A DNA stretch of 64,000 bases, from NCBI GenBank assembly GCA_002170485.2, contig NHDZ02000131.1, positions 1 to 64,000 on the forward strand, written 5' to 3'. The DNA comes from MED660 sp002691025. Its GTDB lineage: Bacteria > Myxococcota_A > UBA9160 > UBA4427. The position numbers were made by a program, and so were the translations under genes. Shown here in pieces: positions 1-8,583 of the stretch. The notes below the pieces were generated by a model. That model was not told the origin of the DNA, did no database searches, and was given only the letters and a program-made list of their open reading frames with translations. Within the stretch, counting starts at the first letter, position 1. Each line of letters opens with the position of its first letter.

Positions 1-82
1 GGTTGGGCTTGGGCTTGGGGTTGGGCTTGGGCTTGGGCTTGGGCTTGGGCTTGGGTTTGGGCTTGGGCTTGGGTTTGGGCTT
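1..82. repeat. TTGGGC hexamer tract coding for Lys-Pro repeats
   Basis: About 13 imperfect copies of a six-base unit (TTGGGC, with TTGGGT and GGTTGG variants) fill the first 82 bases. Read on the minus strand they encode alternating Lys and Pro, the rigid periplasmic linker of the TolA-like protein. Because the unit is a multiple of three, slippage would change linker length without breaking the frame. Confidence 0.85.
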
Positions 83-394
83 CACCGGGGCCTTCGCCGA
101 AGGGGTCGGGGCCTTCTTGGGCAGAACCTTGACCTTGGGCCTCGGAGGGGGCTTGGGAGCAGGGGCCGCTTTGGGCGCGGCGGGCTTCGGGGCCGCTTTC
201 GCGGACGGTGCGGGCGAAACCACAGGCGCAGGGAGCAGATTGACGGAAATCGCCTGCGGGACCTGATACTGGGGCGGTTCTGGGGAAAACCACAACAGAA
301 AAGAGAAGAGCACCGCGTGCGCGACCGCTGAAAGCACCCAGGTCTGGCGGAGCCGCCGCCCTGAGTCGGGTTCGAAGTCGGTCCAAATCCGCAT
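1..394 (-). CDS. tolA: TolA/TonB-like energy-transducing protein, N-terminal part (gene runs off the window)
   Basis: The first 131 codons are visible. A short cytoplasmic N-terminus is followed by one membrane helix at about residues 19-36. A Pro/Ala/Lys-rich periplasmic stretch then ends in an almost pure Lys-Pro alternation at the window edge. This is the layout of TolA or TonB, which span the periplasm and couple the TolQR (or ExbBD) proton motor to outer-membrane partners. The position directly downstream of tolR and tolQ argues for TolA. The ATG start at 394 lies about 90 bases after the tolR stop; in-frame GTG codons just upstream are alternatives. The C-terminal domain that would separate TolA from TonB is outside the window. 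Confidence 0.8.
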   Translation of the reverse strand, partial: MRIWTDFEPDSGRRLRQTWVLSAVAHAVLFSFLLWFSPEPPQYQVPQAISVNLLPAPVVSPAPSAKAAPKPAAPKAAPAPKPPPRPKVKVLPKKAPTPSAKAPVKPKPKPKPKPKPKPKPKPKPNPKPKPN

Positions 395-485
395 CACATC
401 CACTCTCACCAGTATGCTGACCGCCCCCCGTCACGTCCTTCTCGGGCCCCACAAAAAGCCGTCCGGTTCCCACGCCGCTTGGCGC

Positions 486-896
486 TCAGTGCTCGGCCTC
501 GGTCACCACACCGATCTGCTTCGATCCAGCCCGTCTCGCCGCCGCCATGGCCTTCACCACCACACCGTAGGGTGCATCCCGATCGGCCCTCAAATAGATC
601 TCCTTTGAATCACGCGCTTCAAAGATCGCTTTGAGTCGAGGCTCCAGCTCCCCTTCTGCCACCGATTTGCGCCCCAGGAAATACTCCCCCTTCTCATTCA
701 CCGACAAAATGAGCGGCGCATCCCGAACACGCAGAGGTTGGGTCGTGGTCTCCGGCAGATTGACCTGCATGCCCTGCTGCAACATGGGCGCCGTGGCCAG
801 AAAGATCACCAACAGCACCAACATCACGTCCACAAAAGGCGTGACATTGATTTCGGACTGGATACGCCGTCGGGATCTGGAAAGGGAAGCAGCCAA
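486..896 (-). CDS. tolR: TolR/ExbD-type proton-channel subunit
   Basis: This 136-aa protein has a short basic N-terminus, one membrane helix at about residues 21-42 and a periplasmic domain of about 90 residues, the length and plan of TolR/ExbD. Asp23 sits in the helix after the NVTPFVD motif and matches the essential proton-path aspartate of the family. With TolQ it forms the inner-membrane motor that drives TolA and helps keep the outer membrane attached during cell division. The gene starts 6 bases after the tolQ stop, so the two are probably co-translated. Confidence 0.93.
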   Translation of the reverse strand: MAASLSRSRRRIQSEINVTPFVDVMLVLLVIFLATAPMLQQGMQVNLPETTTQPLRVRDAPLILSVNEKGEYFLGRKSVAEGELEPRLKAIFEARDSKEIYLRADRDAPYGVVVKAMAAARRAGSKQIGVVTEAEH

Positions 897-902
897 GGCG
901 GT

Positions 903-1652
903 CTAGAGATCCTCCAGCAGTTCCAGATTGGAACTCGGTGGCGCCGTCAAGCCGAGATCTTCAATCAGCTCCTCGGAATAGAGACCGAGAGCACTTTCCA
1001 CACCATCCAGCCGGGTCGCAAACGCGTTGTAGGCGATGCTGGCCGGAATCGCGGCCAGGAGCCCCACCCCCGTGGCCACCAGCGCCTCCGCCATGCCAGG
1101 GCCCACCACCGCCAGGCTCGCAGTGCCGGCGCGACCAATGCTCTGGAAGGTGGTGATGATGCCGACCACGGTGCCAAAGAGGCCCACAAAAGGAGCCGAG
1201 CTTCCCACGGTTCCTAGAAAGGAGAGCCCTTTTTCAAGCCGCAGACGTTCACGATCGGCCGTCCAGAGGATGGCCTTGCGCAGGGAACGGCGCTGGCCGA
1301 CGCCCAGAGTGCTCAAATCGACTTCATCCTGGCCCTGGGTGACCCGGCTCATTTCGTTGCAGGCCGAAAGGAAGACCCGGGAAAGAGGGCTGCCTTCCAG
1401 GTGCCGCGCGGCTTCCACCGAGGCCTCCAGGGTCTCGCGATGGTAAACCTCCAGAAACGCCTCGCTATCCTGCTCCGCATTGCGCAGTTCGCGCCATTTC
1501 GACAAGATGATGGCCCAGGATCCCACCGAAGAAGCCAGCAGAATCAAGAGGACGAGTTGAACAATCAGACCCGCTTGGAAAACCAGATCGGTCAATTCAC
1601 TGATCAAAACGCTCGCCCCTGTACTCGGACCCACCACAGCGTGGCCGTCCAC
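903..1652 (-). CDS. tolQ: TolQ/ExbB-type proton-channel subunit
   Basis: The 249-aa product has three predicted membrane helices (about 27-50, 145-167, 183-207) and the conserved Gly-rich segment between helices 2 and 3 typical of TolQ/ExbB/MotA channels. It assembles with TolR to convert proton flow into motion of TolA. The chosen start is GTG at 1652 with a GGAG only three bases away; a TTG at 1607 preceded by a better-placed GGGGCGAG is an alternative that would remove 15 residues. The gene is first in a tolQ-tolR-tolA run transcribed away from pepA. Confidence 0.93.
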   Translation of the reverse strand: MDGHAVVGPSTGASVLISELTDLVFQAGLIVQLVLLILLASSVGSWAIILSKWRELRNAEQDSEAFLEVYHRETLEASVEAARHLEGSPLSRVFLSACNEMSRVTQGQDEVDLSTLGVGQRRSLRKAILWTADRERLRLEKGLSFLGTVGSSAPFVGLFGTVVGIITTFQSIGRAGTASLAVVGPGMAEALVATGVGLLAAIPASIAYNAFATRLDGVESALGLYSEELIEDLGLTAPPSSNLELLEDL

Positions 1653-1793
1653 TCACTCCGCGCCAGACCTGTACCATGAACGCGGCCGACGATTAAGACT
1701 CTGCGCCCAGCCGACAGCCACGCTGTTCAGCCAGGGGGGGAACGCAGAGTGGATTCTAGAGAAGGGGCCCGAAGGCTTCAAGCAAAGGAAGAC

Positions 1794-1808
1794 TTCTACA
1801 CTGTAGAA
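1794..1808. promoter_or_regulatory. 15-base perfect palindrome ahead of pepA (candidate operator)
   Basis: TTCTACA-C-TGTAGAA is an exact 7+1+7 inverted repeat about 46 bases upstream of the pepA start, in the 200-base gap between divergent tolQ and pepA. Its size and position fit a dimeric repressor or activator site. I cannot name the regulator. Confidence 0.35.
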
Positions 1809-1854
1809 AGCGGCTCCTCGACCACCTACAAACAATCAAGGGAAGGACCAGACC

Positions 1855-3438
1855 ATGAAAGTGACTGTCAAAACACAGAACCCCGGGGATATTCCGAGCG
1901 ATCTTCTCGTCATCCCCGTATTCAGCACAACGAGTCCAACCCAAGGCAAACGCGGCCAGTCTACAAAGACCAAAACCAGCCCCAGCCTTCCGCGTGCTGT
2001 GGCGGCCCTCGACAAGGCACTGGGGGGCGCCGGCCAGGCGGCTCTCGAAAGCAGTGACTTTACCGGGGCAGCCGGTCAGAAAGCCCTGATCTATCCCGTA
2101 AAGAATTCGTCGCGCGTATCCCGGATCCTCTTGTACGGGCTCGGCCCGGCCGAGAAAGTGGATGCGGAGGCGCTCCGCAATCTCGCAGGGACGGCCGCCG
2201 ACGAGGCCCGGACCCGAAAATTGGCCAAACTGTCCATCCTCGCTCCCAGTCATCGAGGCCTTTCAAGCGAGGCGTGCGCCGGAGCGCTGACGGAAGGAGC
2301 CGTTCTGGGCGCCTACCGCTACGAACAGTACAAAAGCAACGGCGCCAAGAAGACATCCCGCCCCGACAACTATGGCCCGCTGCGTCAGGTCGCCTTGATC
2401 TTTCCCGACCTGAAGAAGCCCGCCCCGGTCCGAAGCCAGGTCAGCACCGCCGAGGTGGCCAGCCATGGCCAGAACCTGGCAAGAGATCTATCGAATGCTC
2501 CGGCCAACGCCCTGCCGCCCGCCGCTTTGGCCCGGGAAGCTCGGCGGGTCGCGCGGGAGACGGGGCTCGTCTGTCGCGTCATTCGTGGAGCGGAGCTGGA
2601 GCGCGGAAGATTCCATGCCCTTCGTGCCGTCGGTCAGGGCAGCCAGAACCCTCCGCAGTTCATCGTCCTGGAGCATCGTGGAGCCCGGACCGCAAAGGCG
2701 CGCAAGGCAGCCCCTCTTTGCATCGTCGGCAAGGGAATCACCTTCGACTCGGGTGGGATTTCGCTCAAGCCCTCGGGCGGCATGCAGGACATGAAACACG
2801 ACATGTCCGGAGCGGCCACCGTGGTCGGCACCATGCAGGCCATCGCTCAACTCAACCTGCCCTGTCATGTCGTCGGGATCATTGCCGCCGCTGAAAACAT
2901 GCCCGGGGGTCGGGCGTACCGACCGGGCGACGTCATCGGCAGTCGCGCAGGCAAAACCATCGAGATCACGAATACGGATGCAGAGGGCCGGCTGGTTCTC
3001 GCCGACGCACTCGATTACGCGGTCGATGTTTTCAAACCCGCAGCCATGATCGACCTCGCAACGTTGACCGGAGCCTGCATGATTGCGCTGGGCGAATGGG
3101 CCACCGGTGTTTTCGGGAACAGTGACGAGCTGTCAAAGGAGATGGCGGACGCCGGCCAAAGTACGGGGGAATGCATGTGGCCCATGCCACTCTTCCCCGA
3201 TCATTTGCGCATCATGAAAAGTCATATCGCCGACATCAAGAACTCGGGCGCTCGCGAAGCCGGCGCATCCACCGCGGCCGCATTCTTGAAGGAATTCGTC
3301 GGGGAGACCCCCTGGGTGCATCTGGACATCGCAGGCACGGGGTGGAAAAGCCCGAAGAACAGCTATCAAAAAACCGGAGCCACGGGGGTGGGAGTCCGAA
3401 CCCTGGTCGCGTGGGTCAAGGACCGGGTGCAACAATAG
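1855..3438 (+). CDS. pepA: Leucyl aminopeptidase (M17 family)
   Basis: The 527-aa protein has the M17 plan: a variable N-terminal domain (about 1-190) and a C-terminal catalytic domain. The metal and active-site signature NTDAEGRL is at 373-380. Lys293 and Asp298 (GKGITFDSGG) and Lys305 are in place, and Asp316 lies in the following segment. It removes N-terminal residues from peptides in the cytoplasm using two metal ions, as part of protein turnover. In some bacteria PepA also binds DNA; nothing here tests that. The ATG start has GGGAAGG upstream. The gene stands alone on the plus strand, 89 bases before a cytochrome c gene. Confidence 0.95.
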   Translation: MKVTVKTQNPGDIPSDLLVIPVFSTTSPTQGKRGQSTKTKTSPSLPRAVAALDKALGGAGQAALESSDFTGAAGQKALIYPVKNSSRVSRILLYGLGPAEKVDAEALRNLAGTAADEARTRKLAKLSILAPSHRGLSSEACAGALTEGAVLGAYRYEQYKSNGAKKTSRPDNYGPLRQVALIFPDLKKPAPVRSQVSTAEVASHGQNLARDLSNAPANALPPAALAREARRVARETGLVCRVIRGAELERGRFHALRAVGQGSQNPPQFIVLEHRGARTAKARKAAPLCIVGKGITFDSGGISLKPSGGMQDMKHDMSGAATVVGTMQAIAQLNLPCHVVGIIAAAENMPGGRAYRPGDVIGSRAGKTIEITNTDAEGRLVLADALDYAVDVFKPAAMIDLATLTGACMIALGEWATGVFGNSDELSKEMADAGQSTGECMWPMPLFPDHLRIMKSHIADIKNSGAREAGASTAAAFLKEFVGETPWVHLDIAGTGWKSPKNSYQKTGATGVGVRTLVAWVKDRVQQ

Positions 3439-3527
3439 GTGTGTTGCGCGCGGTCTTACCCGCACTACTCTGGCCAGGACCTTTGGATCAGCTCCACATG
3501 CCCCTTCAGCGCCTGGAGGAAATAGCC

Positions 3528-4004
3528 ATGAAGAGAAGTGTTCTTCTAGCCCTTTTCATCGTCTTCTGGATTGGACTCGGGGCTCCCGCCGCGAGTCTGG
3601 CCGAGGGAGATCCCGGCGCCGACACGGCGCCTGCCCCCAACGTGGTCACGGGAGACCCCGCAGCGGGTAAGGCCCTCTTCGATGCCAACTGTTCTTCCTG
3701 CCACGGTGTCTCGGGGATGGGGGACGGACCGGTGGGCGCCGCACTCACGCCGGCACCCCGGGATTTTACCCTCGCCGCCTTCGCGTTTGATGCCGATCAA
3801 AACGGCACCCCCGGCGACGACCGGGACCTCGTCCTCGTCATCCAGAACGGAGCCATGAAATACGGCGGTTCCCCGCTCATGGCCCCGTGGCCGACCTTGA
3901 CCGACGACCAGGTCATGGATGTCGTGGCCCACATCCGCTCCATGAAGACGGACGAGACCCTGGAAACAGAGGCGGACGCGCTCGAAGAGCCATCGGCGTC
4001 ATAG
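3528..4004 (+). CDS. Exported single-haem cytochrome c
   Basis: This 158-aa protein has a clear signal peptide (residues 1-25) and one haem-binding motif, CSSCH at 55-59, followed by a likely axial Met118 in a GSPLMAPW context. These are features of small class I cytochromes c, which carry electrons in the periplasm. An acidic tail follows the haem domain. The ATG at 3528 is chosen over longer in-frame starts because AGGAGG-like sequence (GGAGGA) sits 8 bases upstream and the signal peptide begins there. Its redox partners are not nearby, so its pathway is unknown. Confidence 0.88.
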   Translation: MKRSVLLALFIVFWIGLGAPAASLAEGDPGADTAPAPNVVTGDPAAGKALFDANCSSCHGVSGMGDGPVGAALTPAPRDFTLAAFAFDADQNGTPGDDRDLVLVIQNGAMKYGGSPLMAPWPTLTDDQVMDVVAHIRSMKTDETLETEADALEEPSAS

Positions 4005-4198
4005 AAAAGCCTGAACCGAGCCCCAGCCGAGCCTTCCGCCCAACGGCGAAGTCTGCCCCACGAGGCGTGCGGTGAACACAAGCCATCCAATCCCTCTGCT
4101 ATCGTGAGCCCTTCTGGAGAAAGCGAAACAAGCGAGATCAGGTGTGAGTCGCATTGGGCGGACCCATCCTCGCGCGACCGCAACCGAGGACCCTCATT

Positions 4199-5284
4199 GT
4201 GAGCGGCAAAGACCCCGAAGTTCTGCCTCCCCTGGAGGAGGCCTCTTCCGCGGAGGAGGATCCGCGCGAGGAAGCCATTGCCATCGACGTGGATACCGAG
4301 GCCCACGAGGATTCGCTCGCCGATGGCTCGCTCATCGTCAATACCGACACCGCGCCGGTTCCGATTCCGTTGGACCTCATCCCGGACGACGACTCCGCCA
4401 GCCTGCCCACCGCACCGGGTCAGGGCTCCGCACTCTCCAACTACATGGCCCAGCTTTCGCACCATGCTCCGATTTCACGAGAGGACGAGCATGACCTGGC
4501 CGTCCGCTGGACCGAAGATGGCGACGTGGATGCCGGTCGGCGGCTGGTGCTCTCCAACATGCGGTTGGTGGTGAAGATCGCCATGGAATACCGACGCGCC
4601 TGGACCAACACCCTGGATCTGATCCAGGAGGGGAATATGGGTCTCATGGAAGCCGTCCAACGCTATGACCCCTACCAGGGTGTCCGCCTCTCCTCGTATG
4701 CGGTCTATTGGGTCCGCGCGTATATCCTGAAATACATTCTCGACAATATGCGCAGCGTGCGACTTGGAACCACGCGTGCCTCCCGGAAGCTCTTCTTCCA
4801 ACTCAACAAGGAGAAAGAGCGACTCCAGCGAGAAGGCTTCGAGGTCTCTCCCAAGCTGATCGCCGAACGACTGGATGTCAGCGAAGACGATGTCCTTGAA
4901 ATGGAGAACCGACTCTCACGCCCCGACACGTATCTTGATACACCGGTACGCCGAGGCGACGAAGAGGGGCGCGCCACCGTGGGCGACGGGTTCGCTACCC
5001 AGGGCGAAAGCGCCGAATCCGCCCTGGGTTCCGCAGAACTCCAACGAACCTTTCAACGGGAGATCGAAAACTTCGCGGCGGGTCTCAAGGACCGCGACAA
5101 GCAGATCCTCTACGAAAGACTGCTACAGGATGAACCTCGCACCCTGGCCGATATGGGCAAGGAGTTCGGCGTCTCCCGGGAACGGGTGCGACAACTCGAA
5201 GCGCGATTGATCGAGCAGCTTCGCGCGCACATGCAGGAAAGCATGGTCGACTTCGAATTCTACCAACCCCCCAAGAAGGACTGA
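4199..5284 (+). CDS. rpoH: RpoH-like alternative sigma-70 factor
   Basis: About 361 aa. Region 2 runs from RLVVKIAMEYRR through the DLIQEGNMGL motif to the -10 recognition helix. The segment SRKLFFQL matches the RpoH box that separates heat-shock sigma factors from other sigma-70 proteins. Region 4 has a C-terminal helix-turn-helix (SRERVRQLE). The first 90 residues are an acidic extension not usual in RpoH. The start is uncertain: GTG at 4199 follows GAGGA by 8 bases and is preferred, while TTG at 4154 is possible. The product should direct RNA polymerase to stress promoters. The gene is followed 9 bases later by a DUF192 gene. Confidence 0.87.
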   Translation: MSGKDPEVLPPLEEASSAEEDPREEAIAIDVDTEAHEDSLADGSLIVNTDTAPVPIPLDLIPDDDSASLPTAPGQGSALSNYMAQLSHHAPISREDEHDLAVRWTEDGDVDAGRRLVLSNMRLVVKIAMEYRRAWTNTLDLIQEGNMGLMEAVQRYDPYQGVRLSSYAVYWVRAYILKYILDNMRSVRLGTTRASRKLFFQLNKEKERLQREGFEVSPKLIAERLDVSEDDVLEMENRLSRPDTYLDTPVRRGDEEGRATVGDGFATQGESAESALGSAELQRTFQREIENFAAGLKDRDKQILYERLLQDEPRTLADMGKEFGVSRERVRQLEARLIEQLRAHMQESMVDFEFYQPPKKD

Positions 5285-5293
5285 GGTCCCCCG

Positions 5294-5770
5294 ATGGAGC
5301 GGACTCGCCGAGCCCTGATCCTTCTCGCCTTGATGGCTCTCTGCCATTGCGGGTCGGTGGATCCTCTGGCCAACGGACGGGAAGCCCCACCCCAGGCGTG
5401 GGTCACCATCGGCGGCAAACGGATTCCTGTCGAGCTGGCCATCACCCCGGAAGAGCAAAGACGGGGACTGGGAGAACGCGACCAACTCAAATGGGGCCAT
5501 GGAATGCTCTTCCTTCATGAGGACACGAAGAGGAGAAGCTACTGGATGAAAGGGATGCGGTTTGACATCGACATCATCTGGATTCGCGAGGGTCGGATCT
5601 CGGAGATCGCCCATGCCGTCCCCCATGTTCCCGGCGAAAACGGTCCCACCGTACGGAGTTCGGAAGCCGTGGATCAAGTCCTCGAAGTCCCGGCCGGCTT
5701 CTCGATGATCGAGGGCTGGCGCCGAGGCCAGCGCGTTCAGATCGAGGGCCTGGAAGCCCAGCGACCCTGA
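5294..5770 (+). CDS. DUF192-family exported protein
   Basis: The 158-aa protein has a hydrophobic N-terminal signal (about 7-20) and then a DUF192 domain. The domain begins with the motif in which a peptide-like segment (ITPEEQRRGLGER) precedes GMLF, and includes WMKGMRFDIDIIWI. The molecular function of the family is not established. Two cysteines near the end of the signal suggest possible lipidation, but the lipobox is poor. It begins 9 bases after the sigma-factor stop and is likely co-transcribed with it. Confidence 0.85.
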   Translation: MERTRRALILLALMALCHCGSVDPLANGREAPPQAWVTIGGKRIPVELAITPEEQRRGLGERDQLKWGHGMLFLHEDTKRRSYWMKGMRFDIDIIWIREGRISEIAHAVPHVPGENGPTVRSSEAVDQVLEVPAGFSMIEGWRRGQRVQIEGLEAQRP

Positions 5771-5786
5771 TCCCGAAGGCCCGCCC

Positions 5787-7124
5787 TCAGGGCGTCAAGA
5801 CCTCCATGGACGGGAACTCGCTCCGCAATTCCTCCCAGACCGCCGCCTCGACCTCGGAGACCGAAAGACCCACGGCCCCGCCCAGCACCTGATCGGCCGA
5901 GAAGCCTTCCCCCAACTGATCCAGCATACGAGCTCTTTCTTCCGGCTGAGTTCGCGACATAAGCCAATCCACCACCAGGACGGACTGCAGATAGGCCTCC
6001 TGAGCCTGCTCATCGGAAAGAGCGGAAAAGCCCGAATTCAACGTCTCCAACGGAATCCAGGCTCCAGCCTCAAGCCGACTCCGCAACAGCGCGCGCTCGC
6101 TGCGAGTCAAAGAGGGGCTTTGACTGGCCCGCCGTTCGACCTCGAGAGCGAGGCCTTCGTTGAGCCAATAGGGTCGGTCCCCTCCCGTTCTCTCACGGAA
6201 GACCGCATGCGCATACTCATGGAAAAGAAGCGGACCCAGCCGAGAAGACGGATGAGCCTGGGCGGCGATATGGATCTTGCCATCAAAGAAACCCACCGTG
6301 CGGAAGTTGAAACGATGGCCGTGCGCGCGATCGTACGCGGCTCGCCCATAGAACATGACGCCCAGCGGTTCAGCCGGCGTAACACCCATATAGTCAGACA
6401 CGGTACTTCGAGCGCGCTCCAGATCTGTAAGCGCCCGACGCGTAAAATCCGTGCTCCGGCCATCCAGTTCCTGATCGACCTGGATCTGGAAGTGGGGACT
6501 CTCGGCCGCCACCCACTTCAGCGGCCCACGAAGCCGGGTCGCATCTGCCAGTTTCTGCTCGTCTTCCAACTGGGACAACCGGGACTGTGCGGTCGATCGG
6601 AAATCATCCAGCTCAGGACCGGCCAACGCAAGGAAGCTTCGCAAGTGCTCAGCCGCCTGACCGTAGCGACCCCGGCGGCGCTCCATCGATGACAGATACC
6701 AATGGGCTTCGGGCCGTCCAGGAGAAAGTCGCAACACACTGCGGAAGGCTGCACTGGCGCGTGCTTCCTCACCGCGTTCCAGGTCCGCCACGGCCGAAGC
6801 AAGAATCCGGGTGGCGCGATCTTCCTCCCCCCCAGACACACCCGGTGGCGTAGTCAGTGCCGGACCCGTCAGACCTTCGGCCCATAGATCCGCCAAAGCC
6901 AGACCGCGCACGACTTCGCGCGCAGACCCGGCGGGTGCCCGCTTCGGATCATCGGTGAAATGGGTGCGCCCTTCTTCGTCGATCCAGACCCAGGTCTCCG
7001 CCGAAAGAGACGCCGGCCCAAGCATCAAAGCCAGTGCCCAGAGCAGCCCCCATGACAGGAGACAAGCCCGGCCCCACGTGCCAGGAGAGAAGATGAGAGC
7101 GGATTCGTTCACAACGGATCTCAT
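5787..7124 (-). CDS. DUF4124 + TPR + gluzincin (peptidase MA-like) exported protein
   Basis: A signal peptide (about 1-42) is followed by a short DUF4124-like segment (WVWIDEEGRTHFTDDP, 45-60), a TPR-like helical region (about 105-190) and a zinc-protease-like domain. The motif HEYAH at 302-306 gives two zinc histidines and a catalytic Glu; Glu323 in LNEGLA is the likely third ligand. This is the peptidase MA pattern of the gluzincins. The product is probably periplasmic or lipid-facing and may cut proteins, but no substrate is known. It ends 17 bases from the convergent DUF192 gene. Confidence 0.8.
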   Translation of the reverse strand: MRSVVNESALIFSPGTWGRACLLSWGLLWALALMLGPASLSAETWVWIDEEGRTHFTDDPKRAPAGSAREVVRGLALADLWAEGLTGPALTTPPGVSGGEEDRATRILASAVADLERGEEARASAAFRSVLRLSPGRPEAHWYLSSMERRRGRYGQAAEHLRSFLALAGPELDDFRSTAQSRLSQLEDEQKLADATRLRGPLKWVAAESPHFQIQVDQELDGRSTDFTRRALTDLERARSTVSDYMGVTPAEPLGVMFYGRAAYDRAHGHRFNFRTVGFFDGKIHIAAQAHPSSRLGPLLFHEYAHAVFRERTGGDRPYWLNEGLALEVERRASQSPSLTRSERALLRSRLEAGAWIPLETLNSGFSALSDEQAQEAYLQSVLVVDWLMSRTQPEERARMLDQLGEGFSADQVLGGAVGLSVSEVEAAVWEELRSEFPSMEVLTP

Positions 7125-7200
7125 CGGCGATTCGTGGAGCGGCCTTGAAGATCTTCCGGGAGAGCGGCCACAGAAGCCTCCCAGGCCCAGCCAACAGGAT

Positions 7201-7746
7201 CTAGGCCGACTCGGGACGCTTGATGGCTTCGGCCGCCAGATGACCGATTTCCGGAACGATCAACTTCTCCATGGCCAGACGCACAGCGCCCCGCGACCCG
7301 GGGATCACGAAGACCACGCGACCGTCGGCCAACCCCGCCATGGCCCGGGAAAGCAGAGCCGCCGAACCGATGTCCTCATAGGACAGCATCCGGAAGAGTT
7401 CGCCGAAGCCCGGGACAACCCGCTCGAGAAGCGGCTCCACACTCTCCGGCGTGACATCGCGCGGAGCCACCCCGGTCCCGCCGGTCAGGATCACCGCTCG
7501 AACGTCTTCGCGCGCCAGAGCCTGGCGAAGCGCGGACTGGATCGCGTCCCCGTCATCGGCCACGATCACACGTTCGATCACGGGGTGGCCGGCCTCGGTC
7601 AAGAATTCGGCGACCAGCGCACCACCCGTATCGGTTTCCAGGGTCCGCGTATCGCTTACGGTCACCACCAGGGTCGGAACAGAGGCCTTCTCCTGCTTCC
7701 GGTGATGATGCCCGTGATGACTCGGCTTGTGTTCTGATTCTGTCAT
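7201..7746 (-). CDS. moaB: MoaB/Mog-type molybdopterin adenylyltransferase
   Basis: The 181-aa product carries the MoaB/Mog fold with the motif LTGGTGVAPRDVTPE and an SRG-containing substrate loop. Family members activate molybdopterin by adenylation before molybdenum insertion. The N-terminus has an unusual His-rich stretch (HHGHHH at about 10-15), which could bind metal. The start codon overlaps the stop of the moaD-moaE fusion gene by 4 bases, so this is a translationally coupled cofactor operon. Confidence 0.88.
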   Translation of the reverse strand: MTESEHKPSHHGHHHRKQEKASVPTLVVTVSDTRTLETDTGGALVAEFLTEAGHPVIERVIVADDGDAIQSALRQALAREDVRAVILTGGTGVAPRDVTPESVEPLLERVVPGFGELFRMLSYEDIGSAALLSRAMAGLADGRVVFVIPGSRGAVRLAMEKLIVPEIGHLAAEAIKRPESA

Positions 7747-8420
7747 GCGTGATCATCCACCCAGTAGGCTCCATTCACGGCGACTTCCTTCTTCCAGATG
7801 GGCACATCCTGCTTGAGGGTATCGATGCAGAAGCGGCAGGCCTCAAAAGCCTCGCCTCGGTGCGGCGCACAGGCCACGATCACCACCGCCGCATCTCCGA
7901 TATCAAGGTGTCCTATGCGATGCGCCATGGCGACCCGGACCCCGGGCCAGCGCCGAGCGGCTTCCACGGCGATCTTTTCCATCTCGCTTTCGGCCATTTC
8001 GGGATAGGCCTCGTATTCGAGGTATTGAATCGATTCACCGCGGGCGTGATTCCTGACGGTACCGACAAAGGTCACCACACCGCCGGTATCGTCGGCTGCG
8101 ACGCGCGCCACCACATCGGCCTCCACCAGGGGTGTGTCGGAAATCGTACACGCACCCGATCGGTCCGCCTCACCCACACCACCGGCCACCGGCGGCAGAA
8201 GCGCCACCTCGTCTCCGGCCGTCAGGACGTGGGATTCCGAGGTGAACTCGAGATTCACCGAGATCCGAAGGCGCTCCCCCAACTGGGCCGCAGCCGCAAT
8301 ACGCTCCGCCACCTGATGGCGAACGTCGCCCGCACAGGCCCCCTCCGGCAACTCGAGATCGAGTCGATCCGTCCCTGCTTCTTCTCGTAATGCACCGAAT
8401 AGACGTACACCCACTTGCAT
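7743..8420 (-). CDS. Fused molybdopterin synthase: MoaD domain + MoaE domain
   Basis: A single 225-aa chain holds MoaD (1-81) and MoaE (about 95-225). The MoaD half ends in the Gly80-Gly81 that is normally its free, thiocarboxylated C-terminus. The MoaE half has VRNH at 122-125, His187-Arg188, Lys203 and Lys210, matching the active-site set of E. coli MoaE (including K119 and K126). Molybdopterin synthase adds the dithiolene sulfurs to precursor Z. Mycobacterial MoaX is a known MoaD-MoaE fusion that must be cut after the Gly-Gly; the same is inferred here. The start at 8420 is chosen because MoaD homology begins there. moaB follows with a 4-base overlap. Confidence 0.9.
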   Translation of the reverse strand: MQVGVRLFGALREEAGTDRLDLELPEGACAGDVRHQVAERIAAAAQLGERLRISVNLEFTSESHVLTAGDEVALLPPVAGGVGEADRSGACTISDTPLVEADVVARVAADDTGGVVTFVGTVRNHARGESIQYLEYEAYPEMAESEMEKIAVEAARRWPGVRVAMAHRIGHLDIGDAAVVIVACAPHRGEAFEACRFCIDTLKQDVPIWKKEVAVNGAYWVDDHA

Positions 8421-8583
8421 GATCGTGGCCCCAGACTCCTTGAGTGGGACCAGATCCGGTCCCCGCCCAAGCCTACCCAAGCACAAGGTCTTCGGCCCGG
8501 GAAGCCGTCGAATTCCCGATCAAGACGCGAAAAAGTGGGACCCAGGGGAAGACCCAGGCAGAACAAGCCGGACATTCTGCGAC

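Noticed and set aside
1..82. Telomere-like repeat
   Set aside because: The hexamers code for a Lys-Pro linker in frame with a TolA-like membrane protein, which explains them fully.
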